Shown here: piece after piece, positions 23,535-31,430 of the stretch
Layout: the number at the start of each line of letters is the position of its first letter
How positions within the stretch are numbered: the first letter of the stretch is position 1
Assembly: GCA_030604885.1 (NCBI GenBank)
Contig: JAUVUZ010000001.1
Location: 186,001-250,000, forward strand
From: Alphaproteobacteria bacterium
GTDB lineage: Bacteria > Pseudomonadota > Alphaproteobacteria > Rhodospirillales > Rhodospirillaceae
DNA: 64,000 bases
Reading direction: 5' to 3'
The notes under the pieces: generated by a model
Told to the model about the DNA's origin: nothing
The model's input: only the letters and a program-made list of their open reading frames with translations
Databases searched by the model: none
Program-made: the position numbers and the translations under genes

Positions 23535-25709
23535 TCATTCGGCTGCGACGAGAGCGACGTGCTCGTCTTCGGCCTCGGTGGCTTCGTCCTCGTCGCCATC
23601 GCCTGCCAGGAAGTCCGGCAGGGCCTCGCCGTCGCCGGCATCGCCATCGTCCGCGGCGTCACCGTCGAGTTCGACCAGGCGCAGCGGCTCGGGCAGCCAG
23701 CCGGTTTCGGCCAGCAGGCGTTCGGCTTCCTTCGCCATGTCGCCCTTCTTCAGATGCGCGATGAGTTGGGCGGCGCGTTCGCCCGCACCTTCGCGGACGG
23801 CTTCGAGGATGCGGGGCTTGGTGACGCGGCCGAGATAGTTGTCGACCGTGGGCCTCCAGCCGCCATCCGCTACCATGTCGAAGCCGGTGGCGCGGGCGAT
23901 CCGGTCTGCACCGGACAGGCGGCGATCAAGGCCGAACTGCGAAACGCCGGAACCGCTGTGGGGGTTCGGCCGCTCGTAGAGGGCGTTGACGCCGTAGCTG
24001 ACGCAATGGGCCAGCAGCGCCATCCGGCTCGCCTCGTCGAGCGCGGCGATCCAGTCCCAGGCCGCGCCTTCGTCGGAAGGAACATCGGCCTTCCAGGCGT
24101 CGAAGCGTTCGTCGATGGCCTTGGCCGAGGGCGTGTCGCTGAGATCGCTGCCCTGCACGCCAAGATGCGGCTGTCGCACGCTGATCTCCATGCAGCCGGT
24201 CGGCGCTGCGTAGTGATAACGCTGCATGACCAGGCGGTGCAGGAGCGCGGTCATCGCGACATGCGGGTTATTGGCGAGCGCGTCGTGGAGCGCGAGCGTG
24301 CGATGGGCGGTGAGTTCGATCACGAGCCGTTCGGGGAGCGGCTTGATCGCGTCATCCTCGTCGTCCTCCGTATCGACCGGCTCGCCGCCGATGGTGATGA
24401 CGGCGCGCTGGACGCTGGCCTGGGCCGCGACCGCGCCGCTTTCGGCATCCGTCTCGCCATCGCCGGCTGCGTCCTCGCCATCGCCAGTGACGGGCGCCTC
24501 GTCCTCGGGACGGACGTAGCCGCGAGCGACGACAAGCTGGCCGGCGCGATCGATGCTGATGAAGACGCCCGCGCGGGCGATCTCGGCAGCGTCATAGATG
24601 GCCGGGCGCTTCTCGAAGACGCTCAACGCGGCCTCGATCTCGCCGAGGCGCGCGTCGATGTCATCGGGCAGCTCGTCGTAATCGGCGTGTTCCGCCTCGA
24701 GCCGCTCGTATTCCTCGCGCAGTGCCTCCCGAATGGCGCGATCCTCCTCGCTCAGATCGGGGAAGGTGGCGTTGAGGACGCGAAGACCGCGATCATGGCC
24801 GTAAGGCAGATCGGTATCGATCTCGATCCACTTCCAGCCCTCCGCCGCGACTTCATCGGCGATGACCTTCAGCTTGTCCGAGACCAGCCGGTCCAGCAGC
24901 GCGGGGTTTTCCAGCCAGCCCTCGTCCTCGTCGGAGAACAGGTCGCGCAGCATCACGCCGCCGGCCTGCTCATAGGCTTCGACGCCGACGAACTGCGCGC
25001 GCTTGTCGTCAGTCGGCACGGTCGTTTCGGTGAGGAGGTCGCGAATGTACCAGGGCTGGCGATTGTGCGAACGCTGGATCGCCTCCCAGACCTGTTCCTG
25101 ACGGGCATGATCCGGGTTGACGGTGAACGCCTCCAGCATCGCCAGCGTCATCTCGCTGCGCGCATAAGCGTCCAGCAGGGACTGCGCGACGCGGGCGAGG
25201 CGGAGCCGCTGGCCAATGTAGCGCGGCGTGGTGCGATAGGCGTCGGCGACTTCCTCCTTCGACATGCCGCCGTCGACCATGCGCTTGAACGCCTTGAACT
25301 GGTCGAGCGGATGCAGGGCGAGACGGACGACGTTCTCCGCGTAGGAATCGTCGACGGCCGAGGTCTTGGCGTTGGCTTTCTTGACCAAGCAGGGGACCAG
25401 CCCATCGGCCGGGAAGCGGCCCGCCGCGACAAGGCGGGCGATGGCGCGGTAACGCCGGCCGCCCGCCGGGGTCTCGAAATCGCCGGTCTCGACGCCGGCA
25501 TCGTCGAGGATGGCACGGACATTGAGACCCATCACGAGGTCTTCGCGCCGGTCGATGTCATGGGTCAGCTCGTCGAGACCGTTTTCGACGTCGATCTCGC
25601 GGACATTGCTGTCCGACAGCCGGATGCGGTTGAACGGAATGTCGCGCGAGCGGGAAAACTCGATCATCGCGACGACGGGGTTCTTCTTGCGGGAAGCGGC
25701 CTTGGCCAT
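23535..25709 (-). CDS. Large ParB/Srx-domain protein
   Basis: This 724-aa protein carries a ParB N-terminal domain at about residues 25-130 with NVRE (35-38), the CTP-binding GGRRYRAI (83-90) and ENVVRL (125-130). A helix-turn-helix follows (SKEEVADAYRTTPRYIGQRL, 140-159). The remaining 500 residues are an acidic, helical extension containing aspartate/glutamate runs. It is far longer than chromosomal ParB and is not next to a ParA gene. Related long ParB-like proteins of ICEs have no proven role. The gene directly upstream encodes a PP-loop enzyme, recalling the IbrA/IbrB pairing of phages and plasmids. The ATG is set by the structured leader that ends there. Confidence 0.85.
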   Translation of the reverse strand: MAKAASRKKNPVVAMIEFSRSRDIPFNRIRLSDSNVREIDVENGLDELTHDIDRREDLVMGLNVRAILDDAGVETGDFETPAGGRRYRAIARLVAAGRFPADGLVPCLVKKANAKTSAVDDSYAENVVRLALHPLDQFKAFKRMVDGGMSKEEVADAYRTTPRYIGQRLRLARVAQSLLDAYARSEMTLAMLEAFTVNPDHARQEQVWEAIQRSHNRQPWYIRDLLTETTVPTDDKRAQFVGVEAYEQAGGVMLRDLFSDEDEGWLENPALLDRLVSDKLKVIADEVAAEGWKWIEIDTDLPYGHDRGLRVLNATFPDLSEEDRAIREALREEYERLEAEHADYDELPDDIDARLGEIEAALSVFEKRPAIYDAAEIARAGVFISIDRAGQLVVARGYVRPEDEAPVTGDGEDAAGDGETDAESGAVAAQASVQRAVITIGGEPVDTEDDEDDAIKPLPERLVIELTAHRTLALHDALANNPHVAMTALLHRLVMQRYHYAAPTGCMEISVRQPHLGVQGSDLSDTPSAKAIDERFDAWKADVPSDEGAAWDWIAALDEASRMALLAHCVSYGVNALYERPNPHSGSGVSQFGLDRRLSGADRIARATGFDMVADGGWRPTVDNYLGRVTKPRILEAVREGAGERAAQLIAHLKKGDMAKEAERLLAETGWLPEPLRLVELDGDAADDGDAGDGEALPDFLAGDGDEDEATEAEDEHVALVAAE

Positions 25710-25796
25710 GGTCTTTGCTCCATGACGGACTCCGTGAGGCTCTCTCTCGGATCTCAATCCGTCACGAAGCGAAGCGCCGCCCTCTCACTCTAGGAG
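25710..25796 (-). promoter_or_regulatory. Structured leader of the ParB-like gene (leader family, type A)
   Basis: Minus-strand sense shows TCCTAGAGTGAGAG, then GTGACGGA (complement at 25758-25765), GAGAGAGCC, and TCCGTCAT (complement at 25722-25729) pairing with GTGACGGA over 8 bases, then GGAG and the ATG. The pairing is retained although three of the bases differ from the ardC and 185-aa leaders. The first 14 bases are identical to those of the ardC leader. Confidence 0.7.
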
Positions 25797-25874
25797 GGCA
25801 GCGCCACGCACCATGCTCGCCGGATTGGCGCAGACGCACACATCCGGCTTTCCGTATTTCCGGCTTTCAGCCGA

Positions 25875-26825
25875 TCAGATTCCGCACATTCCCTCACATT
25901 CGTTCTGCCAGAGATCGAGCTGGCCGTGATCGGCCGCCGTCGTCAGGTCCGCTTCCCCCAGCGGCACGGCGGAGCGGTGAAGATAGACTTCGCCACGAAT
26001 GCCGCGCAGGCCGGTGCGGATCGTGGCGTCGAGCGACACGGCGTCGTCCCACGCCTCGGGATCTTGGTCGCGCAGGGTGCGCCACGCTGCATCCGAATGA
26101 TACGGGCAGCCGATGCAGGCGCTCTTGGGAGGCAGCGGATAGTCGTGCCGCGCGAGCCAGCGCAGGCAATCGTTGCGGGTCATACCCCGCTCGATCAGCG
26201 GCCAGCGGTTGACCTGCCAGTCCTCGAAGGACGGCTTCATGCGAAGCGCCTCGTCGAGAGAAATACCGATCCACTGCTCGGCGACTGGCGATCCTGGCGA
26301 GCGCCGACCGGCTATGCCGAGTAGCTCGCGCACCTTCCGGCGGATCGGCACGATCTTGTAGGAAGAGGTGCATTGGCGGCGGATCATGCCGACGCCGATG
26401 CGCTCGGTCCTGAGAATGCGGGAGCCGACGGGAACAAGGTCGCCGTTCTCGTCCTCGTCATAGACGGGCAGTTCGGAGCCGGCGGGCGTGACCGTGCGGG
26501 TGAATGCCGGGATCGATGCCCATCGCTCACCGCGCGAGGCGGAGATGAGGTCTGCGCGCAAATCCCCGGCCGAGACGATATGGACAGGGAACGGCAGGAC
26601 GTTGGGCGATCGGAGCCAGGCCAGATGCTCATAAACCGCCTTCGGCTCCCAGCCGGTGTCGGCGAAGATCGCACAATCCGGCATGGGGCCGATTTCACCA
26701 TGCGCGGCCATCAGGGCGAGCGTGGTGGACTGGACGCCCGCGCCGAGACTGAGGACGCGCAACTGGATGTCGGCCGCGAGACCGGGATCGGGCGTGAAGC
26801 CGGGGAAAGCGAGCGCGTGCATCAT
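25875..26825 (-). CDS. PP-loop ATPase of the PAPS-reductase-like family
   Basis: This 316-aa protein has the ATP-pyrophosphatase loop in LSLGAGVQSTTLAL (about residues 25-38) and FADTGWEPKAVYEHL after it. Two cysteine sites, CTSSYK (near 151) and CIGCPYH (near 238), may bind metal or an iron-sulfur centre. The family is broad: sulfate assimilation enzymes, DndC of DNA phosphorothioation, IbrA and many phage proteins. No cysteine-synthesis genes are nearby, so a DNA- or RNA-modification role is more likely than sulfate reduction, but this is inferred. The ATG overlaps the ardC stop (ATGA), and the ParB-like gene follows. Confidence 0.82.
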   Translation of the reverse strand: MMHALAFPGFTPDPGLAADIQLRVLSLGAGVQSTTLALMAAHGEIGPMPDCAIFADTGWEPKAVYEHLAWLRSPNVLPFPVHIVSAGDLRADLISASRGERWASIPAFTRTVTPAGSELPVYDEDENGDLVPVGSRILRTERIGVGMIRRQCTSSYKIVPIRRKVRELLGIAGRRSPGSPVAEQWIGISLDEALRMKPSFEDWQVNRWPLIERGMTRNDCLRWLARHDYPLPPKSACIGCPYHSDAAWRTLRDQDPEAWDDAVSLDATIRTGLRGIRGEVYLHRSAVPLGEADLTTAADHGQLDLWQNECEGMCGI

Positions 26826-27775
26826 GCGGCCCTCCGCATGTCGTCGGCGTCGGGCAGGTTCTCGGCGTCCGGCTGGAAGGACAGGAGCCAGTCCGCCGCC
26901 TTGCTGGCCTGCGAGGCGGCGCGGACGATGGCGCGATTGTCCTCGCGCAGCACCTCCAGCCAGGAGCCGATATAGTCCGCATGGCGCACGGTCGGGACGA
27001 TGCCGAGCGAGGCGCAGCAGAATGCGGAGATCAGTTCGGCCGTGATTTCCTCGACCGAATAGAGCTTCGTGCCGAAGGAGCCGGAGAGGTTCCGGTTCAG
27101 CCGGTGCGCTGCGCCGCTGGCGTGACCGAGTTCATGGAGCGCCGTCCGGTGCCAGTTGATCGGCTCGAAATAGGCGGCCGGCGGAGGCACTTGCACATAG
27201 TCGAGCGACGGCACGTAGAACGCCCTGTTGCCGCTGATACGGAAGTCGATGTCCGTCGCTTTGATGAGCGCCTCGACCTTCGGCTCGATGAGGCCGGGCG
27301 GCGGAGGGGGCACGGCCGCCTCGATGTCATCGGGCAGGCCCTCGCATTGCGCCGTGTTGAACACCGAGAAGCGTTTCAGGAACGGGATCGCGTGGGCTTC
27401 CTCGCCGGCCTCATGGGCGCGGCGCTTCTCGTCCTCCGGCGTGAAGCGGTCGGCATAGACGACGGTGGTGCCGCGCTCGCCCTTGCGGACATTGCCGCCG
27501 AGCGAGAGGGCCTGACGAAAGGTGAGCCAGCCCTGGCCGGAGAAGCCATGTTGAACGACGGCGCCCCAGAGGATCAGAATGTTGATGCCACTGTAGCTAC
27601 GGCCGGTGCTGGCGTTCTTCGGCAGGCCGAGCGGGGCCTTCGCCGCCGCGGTGCCCCATGGCTGGACCCAGGGGAGACGTCCGGCTTCAAGCTCGGCGAT
27701 GATTTTGCCGGTGATTTCGTCATAGAGGTTCGCCCGGTCGGCGCCGGTGCGAGGGGTGCGGTCATGTCTGGACAT
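26822..27775 (-). CDS. ardC: ArdC-type antirestriction protein with zincin peptidase domain
   Basis: This 317-aa protein has the ArdC N-terminal single-strand DNA-binding domain (DLYDEITGKIIAELE-like start, LPWVQPWG, NILILWG, WLTFRQA, VRKGERGTTVVY, residues 15-107). A zinc metallopeptidase domain follows, with the HELGH motif at 214-218 (His214, Glu215, His218) and a downstream acidic ligand in VEEITAELISAF. ArdC proteins protect incoming single-stranded DNA from recipient nucleases during conjugation. Length is normal. The structured leader ends directly at the ATG and the PP-loop gene follows with a four-base overlap. Confidence 0.93.
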   Translation of the reverse strand: MSRHDRTPRTGADRANLYDEITGKIIAELEAGRLPWVQPWGTAAAKAPLGLPKNASTGRSYSGINILILWGAVVQHGFSGQGWLTFRQALSLGGNVRKGERGTTVVYADRFTPEDEKRRAHEAGEEAHAIPFLKRFSVFNTAQCEGLPDDIEAAVPPPPPGLIEPKVEALIKATDIDFRISGNRAFYVPSLDYVQVPPPAAYFEPINWHRTALHELGHASGAAHRLNRNLSGSFGTKLYSVEEITAELISAFCCASLGIVPTVRHADYIGSWLEVLREDNRAIVRAASQASKAADWLLSFQPDAENLPDADDMRRAA

Positions 27776-27860
27776 CGCGGTTCTCCGCGACGGGCGCCGG
27801 AAGCCTCTCTCCCAGCCCTCGACCCGTCACGGCAAACCCGTCCGCACTCTCACTCTAGGA
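27776..27860 (-). promoter_or_regulatory. Structured leader of ardC (leader family, type A)
   Basis: Minus-strand sense shows TCCTAGAGTGAGAG, GTGACGGG (complement at 27823-27830), GGGAGAGAGGCTTCC, and CCCGTCGC (complement at 27787-27794) pairing over 8 bp with GTGACGGG, then GGAG and the ATG. GAGAGGCTTCC and the CCCGTCGCGGAG segment are identical to those in the leader of the 185-aa gene. Confidence 0.7.
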
Positions 27861-27943
27861 TTTCAGGCGCCGCGCTTTGCCCGAGCACCGCGTCCGCGTT
27901 GATGAGCCACACGTCGCGCATACGGTTGGGACAGGCTTTCTAA

Positions 27944-28201
27944 TCAGGCCACGCGCTCCGAGCGCCAGTTGCCGTCCTTGCCCTTGGCGAGCCGCCAGGT
28001 CTGTGCCGTGACCAGCGTCCCGCGCGCGGTGCGATAGTCGGGAACGGCGAGACGGATGGCATCGCCCTCGGCGTGCCACTCCGCGATGACGGTGACGCCA
28101 TCGCCGAACTCGACCAGGCAGTCGGGCGCGGCTTGCCCGTCATCGTCGACGGTCACGCGGCCCTTCCGAAAGGCGTGACTATGAGGAAACAGGAATCGCA
28201 T
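27944..28201 (-). CDS. Small conserved ICE protein, 85 aa
   Basis: The protein starts MRFLFPHSHAFRKGRVTVDD and continues as alternating strands (CLVEFGDGVTVIAEWHAEG, AIRLAVPDYRTARGT) to a basic C-terminus. The mostly beta pattern of 85 residues suggests a small barrel. No family could be assigned. GAAGAAGG precedes the ATG. It lies between the integrase operon and ardC, and a 160-bp GC-rich gap with hairpins separates it from the upstream gene. Confidence 0.6.
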   Translation of the reverse strand: MRFLFPHSHAFRKGRVTVDDDGQAAPDCLVEFGDGVTVIAEWHAEGDAIRLAVPDYRTARGTLVTAQTWRLAKGKDGNWRSERVA

Positions 28202-28324
28202 TCGGTCGCCTTCTTCTTCTCGGGCATCTCATGCTTTGACGATCGCGCGGGACGATCGCCTGCCATGGGGGCGTTGCGGGGTCTCCCCGCAGAAGGGGGT
28301 GTGCCGGTGACCTTGGCGCCGGCC

Positions 28325-28342
28325 AGGGGGAAGGCTTTCCCC
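28325..28342 (-). terminator. Hairpin after the integrase operon
   Basis: GGGGGAA and TTCCCCC form a 7-bp stem with a 4-base loop about 20 bases beyond the stop of the 87-aa gene. There is no U-tract, so it may be a weak or protein-dependent terminator. Confidence 0.4.
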
Positions 28343-28362
28343 CACCATCATGGATGCCGGAG

Positions 28363-28626
28363 CTATCGCATTTCCTCATCGGCGATGGCCTGCACCACGT
28401 TCATGTCCATTTCCACGACAGGGGACAGGCGGGCGACCTCTGACGCGACCTTGGCCCAATGCCAGAACTCGGACCTGTTTCCCTGCGCGCGGCTGCGTGC
28501 GGCGAGGCGCTGCGCTTCATAATAGGCGTGATGGCCGTGCGTCGCGATCATCGCCCGCGCGTCCTGCTGCCAGCGTTGGCGAATCTGTCTTCGCTTATCG
28601 ATCCAGGCGGCCAGACGGCGGAACAT
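28363..28626 (-). CDS. Small basic protein coupled to the YhcG nuclease, 87 aa
   Basis: The protein starts MFRRLAAWIDKRRQIRQRWQ and continues with DARAMIATHGHHAYYEAQRL, WHWAKVASEVARL and VVEMDMNVVQAIADEEM. It is helical, with a strongly basic N-terminal third and an acidic end. The ATG follows the nuclease stop without a gap (TGAATG), so it is co-translated with integrase and nuclease. It might be an accessory DNA-binding protein. No family is recognised. Confidence 0.65.
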   Translation of the reverse strand: MFRRLAAWIDKRRQIRQRWQQDARAMIATHGHHAYYEAQRLAARSRAQGNRSEFWHWAKVASEVARLSPVVEMDMNVVQAIADEEMR

Positions 28627-29985
28627 TCAGCCGTCCTTTCCGCCACGCGCCCGCAGCTCCCTCAGTTCCGCCAGGAACGTCGTGCCGACATCGATCGCGC
28701 GCTGTGCGCTTGTCCCGTCCACATCGACACCATGCGAGGCTTCCAGCATGACGCGGAGCGAAGCGAGGAACGGTGTCGTACTGGCGGGTGCGATCTCGCG
28801 CTTCTGCAAGGCGCTCACCATTTCGCCGATACCGGCCGGTCGTTCCGGCGTGCCGCCATTGTCGATCAGGAAATCCCGCAAGGTCCGCTCGATCTCGATG
28901 CGCAGCTTGACGACGGACATGAGCGGAAATTCGCGCGCCAACTCCTCGACGGTCGGCAGGTCGCGTTGAAGCTGTGGCGGCAGGCCCGGCGACAGCCGGT
29001 ATTGCGCGACGCCCATCGGCTTGCTGGTGTCGCGCAAGGTGTATTCGACGATCACCTCGTTGCGGCCCTTGCAGAGAATGATGCCGATGGTCGGCTGGTC
29101 GTCCGGGTGACGGAGCTGGTCGTCAACGGCCGAGAGGTAGAAGTTCATCTTGCCCGCGAACTCGGGCTTGAAGTCCTCGATCTTCAGCTCGATCACCACG
29201 AAGCAGCGCAGACGGAGGTGATAGAAAAGCAGGTCGAGATAATAATCCTGACCGCCGACTTCGAGATGATACTGGCTCCCGACGAAGGCGAAGCCCTTGC
29301 CGAGTTCGAGGATCATCGCGCGCAGATGTTCGATCAGCCCGCGCTCCAGATCGCGTTCCAGCATGTCCGGGCCGAGCGAGAGGAAGTCGAAGGTGTATGG
29401 GTCTTTGAGAATCTGTTGGGCAAGCTCGGATTGCGCGGCCGGCAAGGTTCGTGAGAAATTGGTGAGCGCGCTGCCTTGGCGGACGAACAGATTGCTCTCG
29501 ATCTGATGGACGAGGACGGGGCGCGTCCAGCCATGTTCGATGGCCTGTCGGGCATACCAGGCGCGTTCTTCGGGCGCCTTCACGGTATCGAGCAGGCTGA
29601 CGTTATGGCCCCAGGGCAATTGTGCAACGACCCGTTGCACAATTTCGGGATCGGGCCAGGCATCGGCCAAGGCCCGCATATATTTGAGGTTTCGGGAAGA
29701 AAGCCCGGTCATTTCGGGGAACGCCTGACGGAGATCCCCGGCCAGCCGGTCGACGACCTTGGCGCCCCAACCCTCGCGCTCCTGCCGGGTGAGAATATCC
29801 CGCCCGATGGTCCAGTAGAGCAGGATCATCTCGCGGTTGACCGACAGGCTGGCGCGATGCCGGGCTTCGATGATCCTTTGCTTCAGGTCGCCGACGAAGG
29901 CTGCATAGCTTTGCGGGTCGATGTCGGCGGCCGGCGCGGCTGTCCCGGCGCGACGCGGGGCGGGGGATTTGGGCGGTCGCGTCAT
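28627..29985 (-). CDS. YhcG/DUF1016 family PDDEXK nuclease
   Basis: This 452-aa protein has the DUF1016 N-terminal domain (about 25-175: REMILLYWTIGRDILTRQER, GLSSRNLKYMRALADAWPD, QLPWGHNVSLLD) and the YhcG nuclease domain (about 195-345). Catalytic residues of the PDDEXK fold are visible as Asp251 and Glu266-x-Lys268 (VIELK). A variable C-terminal tail of about 90 residues follows. YhcG proteins are implicated in DNA cleavage and often lie near restriction systems or mobile-element genes. Its ATG overlaps the integrase stop by one base (TGATG). The role here could be element defence or processing during excision, which is inferred. Confidence 0.88.
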   Translation of the reverse strand: MTRPPKSPAPRRAGTAAPAADIDPQSYAAFVGDLKQRIIEARHRASLSVNREMILLYWTIGRDILTRQEREGWGAKVVDRLAGDLRQAFPEMTGLSSRNLKYMRALADAWPDPEIVQRVVAQLPWGHNVSLLDTVKAPEERAWYARQAIEHGWTRPVLVHQIESNLFVRQGSALTNFSRTLPAAQSELAQQILKDPYTFDFLSLGPDMLERDLERGLIEHLRAMILELGKGFAFVGSQYHLEVGGQDYYLDLLFYHLRLRCFVVIELKIEDFKPEFAGKMNFYLSAVDDQLRHPDDQPTIGIILCKGRNEVIVEYTLRDTSKPMGVAQYRLSPGLPPQLQRDLPTVEELAREFPLMSVVKLRIEIERTLRDFLIDNGGTPERPAGIGEMVSALQKREIAPASTTPFLASLRVMLEASHGVDVDGTSAQRAIDVGTTFLAELRELRARGGKDG

Positions 29986-31226
29986 CACGCGGCCGCCTTC
30001 AGGCGCTTCTTCGCCAGCATGGCGCGGACGAACTTGTCCCACTTCGCCATGCCCGCGCGCTTCTCGACCATATAGTGCCAGCGGTCGTAATGCTTGGAGC
30101 TGACGTCCTGCAGCGCGTGGTTCTGGAGGCGATCGCGGATTTCCTTCGATATGCCCGCCTTGCCGGCGAGCGTCTTGAAGGTGCGGCGGAGATCGCGGTT
30201 CGTCGCATAGGGGATCACGCCGCGGTCCCGCTGACGCCAGACGAAGCTATAGAGCGTACCGTGGCTGACCGGCTTTGACGGGTCTTTGGCCGACGGGAAA
30301 TACCATCCCCATTCGTTCGGCGTGATCGACTCGATCAATTCGGCGGCGAGCAACGGCACTGGAACGGCGTGTGGCTGGTCGTTCTTGGTCTTCGACCAGT
30401 CGATGATCCGCTCCTTGGCGTCCCATTGATCGACATGCAGGCGCGCGATCTCCTCGACGCGCTGGCCGGTCAGCATGATGATCTGCACGGCGCGCGGGTA
30501 GGACGGATGGACCGGCGTATCGGGGCATTCGAGCCAACGATAGAGCTGGACGAACTCATCCTCGTCGAGCCAGCGCGTGCCTTGGACCTTGGGCTCGGTC
30601 GGAATGCCTGTCGCTGGATTGAAGGGGATGCGGAAGCGGCGGGAGGACTGCTGCCGATAATCGTTGTCGGACTTCATGCCCCAGGCGAAGGCGGCATGGA
30701 GATAGGAGCGCACATGGTCGGCCATCGACTTCGCGCCGCGATCGTAGATCGGGCGGATCAGCTCGATGATCTCCTCGGCCTCGATCTCGCGGGCGAGGCG
30801 ATTGCGCCCAAGCGTGTCGGCGATCTTGTTGAGACCCTTTTCGGTCTCCTTCCAAGAAGGCTTCCCGGCGTCCTTGAGCGCGGCGACATAGCCCTCGAAC
30901 AGATCGGCGACCGTGCCGGGGCGCGTGTCGGTGGCGATCTTGATGCTCCGGCCTTTCTGGATGACGTCGGCAAAGTCGCGCTTGAAGATTTCGCGGGCCT
31001 GGGCGAGCGACATTGAGGGATAGGCGCCGAGCTTCTTCTTCGTGCGCTTACCGTCGCGCCATTGTTGCGCCATCCAGTCGGCGGTGACGCGCTTCGGCAT
31101 GGGCTTGAGAACGAGGACGAGACGGCCGGTGCCGCGTCCTTCGCCATCGGCGAGGTTTTCCTGCTTCTGGCTTATCTCGACGCGCTTGAGCGCATGTCGG
31201 ATCGTGGTGTCGGTGAGTGCGGCCAT
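29985..31226 (-). CDS. int: Tyrosine integrase of the ICE
   Basis: This 413-aa recombinase has an N-terminal arm-binding part, a core-binding domain (about 102-200) and a catalytic domain (about 215-395). Catalytic residues read as Arg256 (TGQRVEEIARL), Lys279 or Lys281 (KTKND), Arg347 (RDLRRTF), His370 (LQNHAL) and the nucleophile Tyr380 (SSKHYDRW). The box II histidine is replaced by Arg344, a variant I recall in relatives of this integrase. It lies about 200 bp from the junction within radC and is the likely enzyme for insertion there. It is followed by a coupled YhcG nuclease. Confidence 0.95.
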   Translation of the reverse strand: MAALTDTTIRHALKRVEISQKQENLADGEGRGTGRLVLVLKPMPKRVTADWMAQQWRDGKRTKKKLGAYPSMSLAQAREIFKRDFADVIQKGRSIKIATDTRPGTVADLFEGYVAALKDAGKPSWKETEKGLNKIADTLGRNRLAREIEAEEIIELIRPIYDRGAKSMADHVRSYLHAAFAWGMKSDNDYRQQSSRRFRIPFNPATGIPTEPKVQGTRWLDEDEFVQLYRWLECPDTPVHPSYPRAVQIIMLTGQRVEEIARLHVDQWDAKERIIDWSKTKNDQPHAVPVPLLAAELIESITPNEWGWYFPSAKDPSKPVSHGTLYSFVWRQRDRGVIPYATNRDLRRTFKTLAGKAGISKEIRDRLQNHALQDVSSKHYDRWHYMVEKRAGMAKWDKFVRAMLAKKRLKAAA

Positions 31227-31351
31227 GGCGTTTCCTCCTTTCCGGGACTGGGATCGGTCGGGGAGAAACAGGGATCGCTTGCTGGGAGCGGAAGGCCGTT
31301 TGTTACCCCTCTTACAGCCCCCAATTTGCCAAAACCACCCCCACTACGCAA

Positions 31352-31421
31352 GGGCTAAAAATCACTAACTCCCTAGTGTTTCAACGTGCTTGAGCGTGAT
31401 CGAGCGGGATCAAAATCAGTG
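31352..31421. repeat. Imperfect direct repeats near the attachment site
   Basis: GGGCTAAAAATCACTA at 31352-31367 and GGGATCAAAATCAGTG at 31406-31421 match at 11 of 16 positions and lie 54 bp apart, between the integrase start and the radC junction. They are possible integrase arm-binding sites. Confidence 0.4.
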
Positions 31422-31430
31422 AGTGGGGTG
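31416..31430. other. Right attachment junction of the ICE in radC
   Basis: The radC coding sequence reads GTG CAC AAT CAC CCC up to position 31425. The next codons, ACT CAC TGA, are unlike the SGDPTPS continuation expected for RadC and end the frame. Host sequence therefore stops at about 31425. The crossover could lie a few bases to either side because the core shared with the other end is not visible. Confidence 0.8.

Larger units (their letters stand above)
1..31424 (-). mobile_element. Integrative and conjugative element (right part), inserted in radC
   Basis: All recognisable genes here lie on the minus strand. They include conjugation genes (coupling protein, relaxase, transglycosylase, TraF peptidase), replication and partition genes (RepA, ParA, ribbon-helix-helix), anti-restriction genes (ArdB, ArdC) and a tyrosine integrase about 200 bp from the junction. 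Base composition is visibly less GC-extreme than the chromosome to the right. The right boundary is placed where the radC reading frame loses homology. The left boundary and the trb mating-pore genes lie outside the window. The gene set resembles ICEs of sphingomonads and other alphaproteobacteria that carry traG, DUF3363 relaxase, DUF2840 and Strawberry-notch genes; that comparison is from memory. Confidence 0.9.

Noticed and set aside
23559-25793. 744-codon plus-strand frame opposite the ParB-like gene
   Set aside because: It is longer than the real gene but has no domain and no start signal, and the structured leader and ParB motifs are on the minus strand.
31227-31420. tRNA gene at the ICE junction
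   Set aside because: ICE integrases often target tRNA 3' ends, so I looked for a cloverleaf. None is visible, and the truncated radC explains the junction.
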